Shown here: in pieces, positions 20,178-29,590 of the stretch
Layout: each line of letters starts with the position of its first letter
How positions within the stretch are numbered: position 1 is the first letter of the stretch
Assembly: GCF_009867135.1 (NCBI RefSeq)
Contig: NZ_CP047226.1
Span: 1,488,001 to 1,552,000 of the forward strand
Source: Moraxella osloensis
GTDB lineage: Bacteria > Pseudomonadota > Gammaproteobacteria > Pseudomonadales > Moraxellaceae
Length of the DNA: 64,000 nt
Direction: 5' to 3'
Notes under the pieces: model-generated
Database searches by the model: none
The model's input: only the letters and a program-made list of their open reading frames with translations
Told to the model about the DNA's origin: nothing
Position numbers and translations under genes: made by a program

Positions 20178-21597
20178 TTATTACAATTGGCGTAAAACTA
20201 AACTTTACCTAAATATTCTTAAAGAACCACTCAAGGGTGAAAATCCTGAAGAGCTTGTTTATCAATTTGAGTTTAGAGAAAATAACTCACCTAATCTACG
20301 AAATCCTCATCCACAATTTTGGTATTTAGTTGGTGATATCTTAAATTTTGAAGATGCGGAAGATGCAAAAAAAGATGTTAAACAACAATTAAAAGATTTT
20401 ACTGAAGAGCAAAAAGATATAGCCAATTCTCTTATTGGACGACTTCACTCTCGTATCCACACTTCAAGACTTTTAAACTATTATGAGGAAAAATCACAAG
20501 ATTATGACAAGGTTGTCGAAGCATTCATTAGAGCCAATACAGGTGGTGTTAAGTTAGAATATAGCGATATTTTACTTTCGACCGCAACCGCTAAATGGAA
20601 AAATCTAAACGCAAGAGAAGAAATTCACTCCTTTACTGATACCATCAATAATATTGGTAGTGGTTATTCGTTTGGAAAAGATTTTGTTTTAAAAGGTTGT
20701 TTATACCTTACTGAAGGCTTACCTATTCAGTATCAAGTTAAAAACTTTAATAAAACCAATCTCGAAAAAATAGAAAATAATTGGGAAAATATTAAGGAAA
20801 ATATCCACAATACAATACAACTTATTAGCAAATTCGGTCTTACGGATAAAAACTTAGTCACAAAAAATGCTTTACTTCCAATAGCCTTATATCTTCAAAA
20901 ACTTAATAAGAAAAATTTTGTTAATTCAACCAATATAGAAGATGTAAAAAACCAAATGCTTATTCAAAAATGGCTAATTCTTGTACTTTTAAAGGGTGCT
21001 TTTGGTGGTTCTTCGGATACGACATTGAAAGGTTTACAAGAAGTAATAAATAAACAAATTGATTACAGTTTATTTCCTTTTGAAGAATTGAATAGAAAAC
21101 TTGAAATAGAATCTTCATTTTCTGACACAGAAATAGAAAAACTACTTTTAACCAATTACAGCACAAAATATAGTTATCTAATCTTATCTCTATTATATCC
21201 AGACCGAGATTGGAAAGAGAGAAAATTTGAAGAAGACCACATTTTTCCAAAAGCAGAATTCACTACTGCAAATCTGAAAAGTCGTAATTATGATACAAAC
21301 CGTATTAGCGAATATCAAAGTTATAATAATACTATCTTGAATTTAGAACTTCTTACTGATTCTGAAAATCGAGAAAAGAATTCTCAAGATTTTGGTGACT
21401 GGTTTAGCACTCGTGATAACAACTTTAAAACTCGACATTTTATACCGACTATAAAAAATTATAATTTTGATAGTTTTACTGACTTTGTTTTAGAGAGAAA
21501 AAAAATATTAAAAGAAAAACTTCACTCCATATCAACTCAATGAATGATGAAATAGGGTATCGTCTTCCCTTAACCCTATTGGAACAAACCAATTTAA

Positions 21598-21834
21598 ATG
21601 AACAGTTTTGATAATTTATTAAATTTTACTGTATTGATATTACTAACCCTAGCGTTAGTAATATCAGGCATTAATCCCTATGACCACACCACATGGCTAC
21701 TCGAAGTATTCCCTGTTCTAATCGCCCTGCCTGTTTTAATTTTCACCCAAAAAAATTACCTACTCACTCGCCTACTTTATCCAAATAACTTAGGCAGATT
21801 TATTGATTGGCCAAAAAAACAGCCAGTCAACTAA
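21598..21834 (+). pseudogene. N-terminal fragment of a DUF2238 (YjdF-like) membrane protein
   Basis: A 78-aa frame with two membrane segments. Residues about 18-62 (ISGINPYDHTTWLLEV, PVLIALPVLIFT, LLTRLLYP) closely follow the start of YjdF/DUF2238 inner-membrane proteins, which normally exceed 200 aa with several more helices. The similarity stops after LLYP. The frame ends in the arm of a terminator, and no further DUF2238 coding is visible before serS. I read it as a truncated gene. It could still be expressed as a small two-helix membrane protein. Confidence 0.6.
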
Positions 21835-21847
21835 CTGGCTGTTTTTT
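21814..21847. terminator. Bidirectional terminator between the DUF2238 fragment and serS
   Basis: Long stem AAAAAACAGCCAGT / ACTGGCTGTTTTTT with a 6-base loop, with A-run and T-run on the two sides. It serves both converging genes. Confidence 0.85.
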
Positions 21848-21858
21848 CACTTTTACCA

Positions 21859-23157
<1,299 letters not shown>

Positions 23158-23417
23158 TTAAAGCAGCAAAATGGCTGTTGATATCAGCGTGTATGATACC
23201 AAGATTGCAGCGATTTTTCACGGTAGCGACTAGAAATACACGGCAAATTGACGATTTATCGGTATGCGCTTATCGACGTTCGCTCCTCGCTACACTTGCG
23301 GTAAAACAAAAATTTATCAAAAAGTGCGTTGTTAGGTTTATTTTTGGGTCAAGGTTGGGTAAGATAAGCCTTCTTTTATCGTTTTGTAACTATCGTTTGA
23401 TAGTGAGTGAATTGTTT

Positions 23418-24104
23418 ATGGCGCTGTACCCTTACACCCTACAACCTGTGGATTTGAATCTGACCGAGGACGAGTTTCGTCAAGCACAGCTACAGCTATT
23501 TGATGCCAACAACCAAACTTTGACCAAAATCACCCCAAAAACTTGGGCAATTTTGGCAGTCATTGTGGCGCTAGCGATTTTAGGTCTGATTTTTGTGCGC
23601 GGTTATTCCACCATTATTTTTTGGTTGATGCTCGTGGGTGTGGTGATTTATTTGCTGGCGCGTACCTACGGTCTTAAATGGTATGTCAAACGAGAATTTG
23701 AAAAACAAATGGCAAGCCAAAGCATGCCCCCAGAGATGCAGCAAATCAAGCTTGGCGTACAGCAGCACGGGGTAGTGATGTCCATGCCTGCACCCAACAT
23801 GCCCGCCATGCCACGCGGCTACAATCAGCCTTTGGTACGTAGCAGCGGTATGCAGCAAGCGGTTATCAAATGGGACAGTGTCACCAACTGGCAAGAAACG
23901 CCTGACTATATCTTTATGATGTTTGATGTCAAAAATCCAAAAACGGGTGAAAGCCAACAAGGCAGCCAAATCGTGCCCAAACGCCTTGCCAACCAAAAAT
24001 TCCCGATTGATACCCTACGTCATCATTTACAGCAAAACATCGGACAACCAGGTTTTGATTTAACCGACAAACCGACTGATAAACATTTCCCAGAAAACAA
24101 TTAA
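23418..24104 (+). CDS. YcxB-like membrane protein
   Basis: A 228-aa inner-membrane protein of unknown role. Two adjacent membrane helices (about residues 45-65 and 68-88) are followed by a soluble domain. Its WDSVTNWQETPDYIFMMF and QIVPKRLANQ segments match the YcxB-like C-terminal domain. The frame is open back to 23178, but the ATG at 23418 is chosen because the family alignment begins there. The upstream 80 codons look like noncoding sequence divergent from serS. A Met-rich linker (about 112-132) separates the two parts. A terminator follows. Confidence 0.7.
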   Translation: MALYPYTLQPVDLNLTEDEFRQAQLQLFDANNQTLTKITPKTWAILAVIVALAILGLIFVRGYSTIIFWLMLVGVVIYLLARTYGLKWYVKREFEKQMASQSMPPEMQQIKLGVQQHGVVMSMPAPNMPAMPRGYNQPLVRSSGMQQAVIKWDSVTNWQETPDYIFMMFDVKNPKTGESQQGSQIVPKRLANQKFPIDTLRHHLQQNIGQPGFDLTDKPTDKHFPENN

Positions 24105-24149
24105 GACAACGATTAAGACTAAGACAGCAACTAATTATCGATGACCACA

Positions 24150-24180
24150 AAAACTGCAGCCAAGCAACTGCAGTTTTTTT
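24150..24180 (+). terminator. Rho-independent terminator after the YcxB-like gene
   Basis: Perfect 10-bp stem AAAACTGCAG / CTGCAGTTTT with an 8-base loop, followed by T residues. Confidence 0.8.
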
Positions 24181-24257
24181 ATAGCAGCAAGCAAAACTAT
24201 TTACCAAATTTGCACACAGCTGCGGCAAATGTTTGATATTATTTTTAGGGTAATACC

Positions 24258-24287
24258 GTACATTTTAATTGATAAAATTAAATGTAC
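24258..24287. promoter_or_regulatory. Inverted repeat upstream of dps
   Basis: GTACATTTTAATT and AATTAAATGTAC form a near-perfect dyad with one extra T, about 90 bases before dps. This is a plausible operator for a stress or metal regulator; the regulator is unknown. Confidence 0.4.
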
Positions 24288-24377
24288 TGATAAAAACGAT
24301 TAATTTTAATAACACATTGTTTAGGCTTACAATTAAGTCCTAAACAAATAAAAACCGTCATTTTAGGAGATAACAAC

Positions 24378-24971
24378 ATGGCAAAACAAGCTACTACAAA
24401 GCAATCAGCAACCAAACAAGACTCAGAACAATTAGACAATACCGATAAATCAGGTGAAAAAGTGACTACCCCCAAATCTACCGCTTCTAAATCTGCCTCA
24501 AGTAAAACACGTGATATCAGCCTAGCTGCTGCAGACATGAGTGCCATTGTTGAGCAATTAAACAGCTTATTGGCCAATTATCATATATTCTATACCAATG
24601 TGCGTGGCTATCACTGGAACGTGCGTGGCTCAGATTTCTTTACCCTCCATGTGAAGTTTGAAGAGTTATATACTGCGCTGCAAATCCAGATTGATGAAAT
24701 TGCTGAACGCATTTTGACCTTACAAGGTACACCACTACATGCTTATAGCGATTTCTTAAAAATCTCAAGCATCAAAGAAGACAAAAACGTCTCTGACGGT
24801 GTGGCGTGTGTGAAAGGTATCTTAACGGGTCTGACTATGACCATCGCTAAAGAACGTGAAATCATTGACTTAGCGGATGAAGACGACGATCAAGGTACTG
24901 CCGACCAATTGACTGCCTATGTGCAAGAACAAGAAAAATTGGTGTGGATGTACAACGCCTATCTTGGCTAA
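24378..24971 (+). CDS. Dps-family ferritin-like DNA-protection protein
   Basis: A 197-aa Dps protein that oxidises and stores iron and may coat DNA under stress. The ferroxidase ligands are recognisable: His79 (RGYHWNVRG), His91 and Glu95 (LHVKFEELY), and Asp106 and Glu110 (QIDEIAERI). Residues 1-45 form a Lys/Thr/Ser-rich tail (AKQATTKQSATKQ...), longer than in E. coli Dps, which could bind DNA. An AGGAG ribosome binding site precedes the ATG. An inverted repeat upstream and a terminator downstream mark it as a single-gene unit. Confidence 0.93.
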   Translation: MAKQATTKQSATKQDSEQLDNTDKSGEKVTTPKSTASKSASSKTRDISLAAADMSAIVEQLNSLLANYHIFYTNVRGYHWNVRGSDFFTLHVKFEELYTALQIQIDEIAERILTLQGTPLHAYSDFLKISSIKEDKNVSDGVACVKGILTGLTMTIAKEREIIDLADEDDDQGTADQLTAYVQEQEKLVWMYNAYLG

Positions 24972-24986
24972 TCTTCCCATCTAACC

Positions 24987-25016
24987 AAAAAGACGGCTTT
25001 GACAGTCGTCTTTTTT
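24987..25016 (+). terminator. Rho-independent terminator after dps
   Basis: Stem AAAAAGACGGCT / AGTCGTCTTTTT with one wobble pair, followed by T residues. Confidence 0.8.
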
Positions 25017-25035
25017 ATTGCGTGGTAAAATAAAA

Positions 25036-25051
25036 ACACAATATATAGATT
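25036..25051. promoter_or_regulatory. NrdR-box-like sequence upstream of nrdB
   Basis: ACACAATATATAGATT agrees at 14 of 16 positions with the consensus acaCwAtATaTwGtgt bound by the ribonucleotide reductase repressor NrdR. It lies about 235 bases ahead of nrdB. Confidence 0.4.
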
Positions 25052-25287
25052 TTCAAATGTCAATAAATTTAATTACTAATTTTTTAATATGTAAATAGTT
25101 ATATATTTCAATATGTTATAAATTTTATCCTTAAAAATCAAATCCTTGGGCGGATTGCAATTTCTATATGTTGTTATCTATAATACCCAAGCACACTAGC
25201 CAGTTGCTTATTTGTTAGCTGATTTATTTGTTAAGTGATACTGCTACGCCACTTGTCCTGAACTTTGATTGAAGAAGATTCACCGCT

Positions 25288-26421
25288 ATGTCATATTCCA
25301 TCTTTTGCCAAACCAAAAATGACCCATTGCTTGAGCCGATGTTTTTTGGTCAGCCTGTCAATGTGGCACGTTACGACCAACAAAAATTCCCTGTTTTCGA
25401 GCAGTTGATTGAAAAGCAATTGTCGTTTTTTTGGCGGCCAGAAGAAATTGATGTCTCCAAAGACCGCTTGGATTTTAGCAACTTGTCAGTGCATGAACAG
25501 CATATTTTCTTAAGCAACCTAAAATACCAAACCTTGCTTGATTCGATTCAAGGTCGTAGCCCCAATGTCGTGCTGCTGCCGCTGGTGTCGATTCCTGAGC
25601 TAGAAACCTGGATTGAAACATGGTCATTTTCTGAGACCATCCATTCTCGCAGCTATACCCATATTATTCGTAACGTGGTCAATGACCCAAGCAAAGTATT
25701 CGACGATATCGTTGACAATCCTTTTATCCTAGAACGTGCGACAGGGATTGCCAAGTTCTATGATGAGCTGTACCAACTATCTCAGCTATATAACCTATAC
25801 GGTGAAGGTCGTCATGTCATCGATGGTAAACCCGTCGAGGTCAATTTACGCCTGCTTAAAACCAAATTGTATTTATGCTTGGTGGCTGTCAATGTGCTAG
25901 AAGCGATTCGTTTTTATGTGTCGTTTGCTTGTTCATTTGCCTTTGCTGAGCGCAAACTGATGGAAGGCAATGCCAAAATCATCAAAATGATTGCCCGTGA
26001 CGAAGCGCTTCATCTAAACGGCACCCAGCATATGATTAATTTGATGCAATGGGGCAAAGATGACCCTGACATGGTCGAAATCGCCGAAGTCTGTCAACAG
26101 CAAGCCATTGAAATTTTCAAAGACGCTGCTGAACAAGAAAAAGCATGGGCAAAATATTTGTTTAAAGATGGCTCAATGATTGGCTTGAATGAAAATATCT
26201 TGGTGCAATACGTTGAGTACATTACCAATCTGCGTATGGATGCCATTGGCTTACCCCCTATTTTTGCGGCGATTAAAAACAACCCAATTCCATGGATCAA
26301 TGCTTGGCTGTCCTCAGACAACGTACAAGTTGCGCCCCAAGAGTCAGAAATCACCTCTTACTTAGTCGGTCAAATTGATGCAGAGCTGAGTGATGATGCG
26401 TTTGATGATTTTGAATTGTAA
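25288..26421 (+). CDS. nrdB: Ribonucleotide-diphosphate reductase, class Ia beta subunit
   Basis: NrdB carries the diiron-tyrosyl radical cofactor for reduction of ribonucleotides to deoxyribonucleotides, with NrdA. At 377 aa it matches E. coli NrdB (376). The ligands and radical site align with one-residue offset: Asp85, Glu116, His119 ([13 protein letters not shown]) and the radical Tyr123. The second helix pair includes [14 protein letters not shown]. The next gene is a ferredoxin of the YfaE type 40 bases downstream. The partner nrdA is not adjacent but at 60770. Confidence 0.97.
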   Translation: MSYSIFCQTKNDPLLEPMFFGQPVNVARYDQQKFPVFEQLIEKQLSFFWRPEEIDVSKDRLDFSNLSVHEQHIFLSNLKYQTLLDSIQGRSPNVVLLPLVSIPELETWIETWSFSETIHSRSYTHIIRNVVNDPSKVFDDIVDNPFILERATGIAKFYDELYQLSQLYNLYGEGRHVIDGKPVEVNLRLLKTKLYLCLVAVNVLEAIRFYVSFACSFAFAERKLMEGNAKIIKMIARDEALHLNGTQHMINLMQWGKDDPDMVEIAEVCQQQAIEIFKDAAEQEKAWAKYLFKDGSMIGLNENILVQYVEYITNLRMDAIGLPPIFAAIKNNPIPWINAWLSSDNVQVAPQESEITSYLVGQIDAELSDDAFDDFEL

Positions 26422-26461
26422 TTCGTCATACGCTTATTTTATTTAGGCAGTATAATCGATT

Positions 26462-26722
26462 ATGGCATGGATTTTTACCAACAATACGCAGTTTTATCTG
26501 CATGACGCCGAGACGTTGCTACAAGGCATGCTTCGCTCAAAAATCTCTGCCAATCATCAATGCCTTGAAGGTTATTGCGGTACTTGTAAGCTCAAATACC
26601 GCCGTCGCCACCATGACACCCGTATCGACTATATTCACCCGCCGCTCATGATGTTAGACGATGATGAAATCCTACCCTGCTGTTGTCAAGTCAGAGGGGC
26701 AATCGAGCTTGATATTGATTGA
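26462..26722 (+). CDS. 2Fe-2S ferredoxin, YfaE-like (NrdB cofactor maintenance)
   Basis: An 86-aa plant-type ferredoxin. The ligand pattern is CLEGYCGTC around residues 35-43, with the last Cys in LPCCCQV near residue 75. The length and position match YfaE, which reduces the NrdB diiron site to rebuild the tyrosyl radical. The gene directly follows nrdB and probably shares its transcript. Unusually many basic residues (KYRRRHHDTR) lie between the Cys clusters. Confidence 0.85.
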   Translation: MAWIFTNNTQFYLHDAETLLQGMLRSKISANHQCLEGYCGTCKLKYRRRHHDTRIDYIHPPLMMLDDDEILPCCCQVRGAIELDID

Positions 26723-26991
26723 TTTATCAAAACAACCCGCCAAAAACTGCGTGAAATGCCGCATAAAGCGAAAACTTGCCCGCTTTGCCTTTAATTTTCT
26801 CCCTGCGAACCTCATAAATCGCTATAATAATAGGTTGACTACCGCTTTTTAATCATACTAAATCTTTATTTAGTCCTCGACTGTCATTTGCAGGGTGTAT
26901 CCCTTGATAAAAATGAAGAAATACAGTCATTAGCTTATTTGTCGTGCTATTACATTATTTATTTTTTTAACCAATATCAAAGCGAGCCCTC

Positions 26992-28896
26992 ATGAGCGAA
27001 CATTCAACTTCTCAATTAGCCACGCTGATTCAATTAGGTAAAGAGCAAGGTTATCTCACCTATGCTGAGATTAATGACCAACTCCCTGAATCGGTAACTG
27101 AAAGTGACCAGATTGATGATATTATTCAAATGCTCACAGACGTTGGCATCAAGATTTTTGAGACCGCGCCTGATGAAGACGACATTATGCTTAGCGATGA
27201 TGCGGATGATGACGAAATTGCAGTCGATGAAGCCGCCGCGGTACTTGCCTCAGTAGAATCTGAGCCAGGTCGCACTACTGACCCTGTGCGTATGTATATG
27301 CGTGAGATGGGTACGGTTGACCTACTCACCCGTGAAGGTGAGATTGCGATTGCTAAGCGTATCGAAGACGGTATCCGCGATGTACAACATGCCATGACCT
27401 TTTGGCCAGGTACGGTGGCCATGCTCATTAATGAATACCACCAAACCTTTGAAGGTGAAAAGAAAGTCTCGGATATTATTACCGGTTTTCTTGACCCTGA
27501 AGCGGCTGATGTCATCCCGCTTGCCGATGACGAAGAGGTAGAAATCGCGTTACCGATTATCAAACCCAAAGTCAAAGACGAAGAAGCCAAGGATGAACTC
27601 GATGAGGAAGCCGAAAACGCCGATGAAATCGAAGAGGCCGATGGCGGCGTCAGTGAAGATGCCGATACCGAAGAAGCTAGCGGTCTTGACCCTGAAGAAG
27701 TGCGTCTGCGCTTTGAAGAATTAGAGCAATTGTTTATCAAGGTCAAAGATTTATTAGCCACCCATGACCGTGATAGCGACGTCGTCAAAGCTGCGATGAA
27801 TGAGCTTGCCAACTGCTTTATGCTGTTTAAGCTCAATAGCCGCGTCTCTGACAATATCATGGATATGATGCGCGAGGTGTATGAAGATGTGCGTAAAAAC
27901 GAACGTCACATCATGAAACTGGTGATTCGCCGCGGTAAAATGCCAAAAGATGAGTTTCGCAAAACCTTCCCGCATAATGAAACCAACCTTGACTGGCTCC
28001 CTAACCGTATCGCAGGCAAACCTGCCTTTGCCGACACGTTAGAGCGGGTACTTGATGAAGTGTTACAGTATCAGCGGCGTATCCAGCAGCATGAGCAAAA
28101 TCTTGGCATGAACATCGACCAAATGAAAGTGGTCGCACGTAACATGTCTGTGGGGGAAGCCAAAGCCCGCCGCGCCAAAAAAGAAATGGTTGAGGCGAAC
28201 TTACGTCTGGTCATCTCGATTGCTAAAAAATACACCAACCGCGGTTTGCAGTTCCTTGATTTGATTCAAGAAGGTAACATTGGCTTGATGAAAGCGGTAG
28301 ATAAATTTGAATATCGCCGTGGTTATAAATTCTCCACTTATGCCACTTGGTGGATTCGTCAAGCCATCACCCGCTCGATTGCTGACCAAGCCCGTACCAT
28401 CCGTATCCCTGTTCACATGATTGAAACCATCAATAAAATCAACCGTGTATCGCGCCAGCTATTACAAGAAATGGGACGTGAGCCTACCCCTGAGGAATTG
28501 GGCGAACGCTTAGAGATGGACGAAGTCAAAGTCCGTAAAGTACTCAAAATCGCCAAAGAGCCAATCTCAATGGAAACCCCAATTGGGGACGATGAAGACA
28601 GTCACTTGGGTGATTTTATTGAGGATTCGAGCATCTCAAGCCCAGTAGATGAAGCAACGGCGCAAGGGTTAAAAGAAGCTACCCGTGAAGTGTTAGCCAA
28701 CCTCACCGAACGTGAAGCCAAAGTGCTTAAAATGCGTTTTGGTATTGATATGTCTACCGACCATACCTTAGAAGAAGTGGGTAAACAATTTGATGTCACC
28801 CGTGAGCGTATTCGTCAGATTGAAGCCAAAGCGCTGCGTAAACTGCGCCACCCTTCTCGCTCCGAACATTTACGTTCATTCCTAGAGAATGATTAA
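26992..28896 (+). CDS. rpoD: RNA polymerase primary sigma factor RpoD (sigma-70)
   Basis: The housekeeping sigma factor that directs RNA polymerase to -35/-10 promoters. The 634-aa protein has region 1.1, then [21 protein letters not shown] (region 1.2). A long acidic non-conserved region (about residues 170-235) is rich in Asp and Glu. Region 2 contains [20 protein letters not shown]. Region 4 has [29 protein letters not shown], the -35-binding helix-turn-helix. It is followed by a terminator, so it seems to be transcribed without rpsU or dnaG beside it. Confidence 0.98.
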   Translation: MSEHSTSQLATLIQLGKEQGYLTYAEINDQLPESVTESDQIDDIIQMLTDVGIKIFETAPDEDDIMLSDDADDDEIAVDEAAAVLASVESEPGRTTDPVRMYMREMGTVDLLTREGEIAIAKRIEDGIRDVQHAMTFWPGTVAMLINEYHQTFEGEKKVSDIITGFLDPEAADVIPLADDEEVEIALPIIKPKVKDEEAKDELDEEAENADEIEEADGGVSEDADTEEASGLDPEEVRLRFEELEQLFIKVKDLLATHDRDSDVVKAAMNELANCFMLFKLNSRVSDNIMDMMREVYEDVRKNERHIMKLVIRRGKMPKDEFRKTFPHNETNLDWLPNRIAGKPAFADTLERVLDEVLQYQRRIQQHEQNLGMNIDQMKVVARNMSVGEAKARRAKKEMVEANLRLVISIAKKYTNRGLQFLDLIQEGNIGLMKAVDKFEYRRGYKFSTYATWWIRQAITRSIADQARTIRIPVHMIETINKINRVSRQLLQEMGREPTPEELGERLEMDEVKVRKVLKIAKEPISMETPIGDDEDSHLGDFIEDSSISSPVDEATAQGLKEATREVLANLTEREAKVLKMRFGIDMSTDHTLEEVGKQFDVTRERIRQIEAKALRKLRHPSRSEHLRSFLEND

Positions 28897-28910
28897 TGTT
28901 ATCTCCATCC

Positions 28911-28942
28911 AAAAAAGCCGAGACAATGTTCTCGGTTTTTTT
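28911..28942 (+). terminator. Rho-independent terminator after rpoD
   Basis: Stem AAAAAAGCCGAGA / TCTCGGTTTTTTT with a short loop. Confidence 0.8.
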
Positions 28943-29124
28943 ATGAATGGGTTGATGAATAAGGCTTTTCTATGGATGTGGCTTTTTATGGACAGGGTTA
29001 TGAATAAGGTTATGGATAGATTTATGAATGGCGCTTTTCTCAACGCCAAACCGCAACGTCTTGAAATTATCGGTTTTACCCTCATTTAGACCCTAGAGAA
29101 ATTTATACAACCTTAGGTGATGCT

Positions 29125-29469
29125 ATGAACGATAAAACAATTACGCTTAATAACTTGGAAGCCGCTGCATGTAGTACGCGAGCGGCGAAGCCTACGGATA
29201 TCCAGCACCCAGAATTGTGGAATTTTCCCATGGATTATCCGTTAAGTATCATCGGTCATGAGGGTCACAAAGAGACGCTACTCGATGAAGTAAAATTAAT
29301 TTTGGGTAGTTTATTTCCTGAGTTTGATTTGGCAAGTTTGACTATCAATCCATCGCGTACCGGTCGTTTTCATTCAGTACGCGCTAATGTATATTTGACA
29401 GAAGCCGAGCAAGTCAACAGCTTGTATAAAATGCTCGATGAAGCGGCAAGTATTCGTACTGTATTATAA
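29125..29469 (+). CDS. YbeD-family (DUF493) protein
   Basis: A 114-aa cytoplasmic protein. From about residue 32 it follows the YbeD/DUF493 fold pattern: WNFPMDYPLSIIGHE, the core PSRTGRFHSVRANVYL, then a final helix LYKMLDEAASIRTVL. In other bacteria the gene is next to lipB; here it follows rpoD, which gives no functional hint. The N-terminal 30 residues are extra. The fold is ACT-like and the role unknown. Confidence 0.8.
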   Translation: MNDKTITLNNLEAAACSTRAAKPTDIQHPELWNFPMDYPLSIIGHEGHKETLLDEVKLILGSLFPEFDLASLTINPSRTGRFHSVRANVYLTEAEQVNSLYKMLDEAASIRTVL

Positions 29470-29508
29470 ACCTGTCATGGTTAAAAATGGCACGAGTGAT
29501 TGACGTAC

Positions 29509-29543
29509 AAAAAAGCGGGATACATCAGTTATCCCGCTTTTTT
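29509..29543. terminator. Bidirectional terminator between the DUF493 gene and the large lipoprotein gene
   Basis: Stem AAAAAAGCGGGATA / TATCCCGCTTTTTT with a 7-base loop, placed between convergent genes. Confidence 0.85.
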
Positions 29544-29590
29544 TATCTGCTTTATATGAGTTATTAGTAGCTGATGCTTCGTTTGTCCGC

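Larger units (their letters stand above)
18675..21543 (+). pseudogene. DUF262/DUF1524 (GmrSD-like) gene interrupted by an IS element
   Basis: The 5' part (18675-19025, 117 codons) encodes a DUF262 start with PAIQREYVWS and the hallmark LDGQQRLTS. It is broken by an IS at 19026-20177. Removing the IS and one TTAT target copy joins residue 117 directly to the codon at 20182. The frame then stays open to 21543, a protein of about 570 aa. The 3' part keeps FIRANTGGVKLEYSDILLS and the DUF1524 HNH-type motif EEDHIFPK (21229-21252). Relatives include type IV modification-dependent restriction enzymes, but many DUF262 proteins are uncharacterised. It is AT-rich. The 195-aa frame from 20956 is only its tail. 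Confidence 0.85.
24972..25287. other. Intergenic region between dps and nrdB
   Basis: This 316-base, very AT-rich stretch holds the dps terminator and an NrdR-box-like sequence at 25036-25051. A weaker similar sequence lies at about 25096-25111. No coding sequence is seen. Confidence 0.5.

Noticed and set aside
15189..21834. Complete Pycsar system (cyclase plus membrane effector)
   Set aside because: The only nearby small membrane frame (21598-21834) is 5 kb away and looks like a DUF2238 fragment, so no effector is supported.
23178..23417. 80-codon N-terminal extension of the YcxB-like gene
   Set aside because: Extension lacks family similarity and lies in the serS upstream region; the ATG at 23418 fits better.
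27126..27860. 244-codon Ser-rich antisense frame within rpoD
   Set aside because: It mirrors the acidic GAT/GAA-rich region of rpoD; low-complexity composition and no start signals.
28889..29089. 66-codon frame after rpoD
   Set aside because: It overlaps the rpoD stop and runs through the terminator hairpin.
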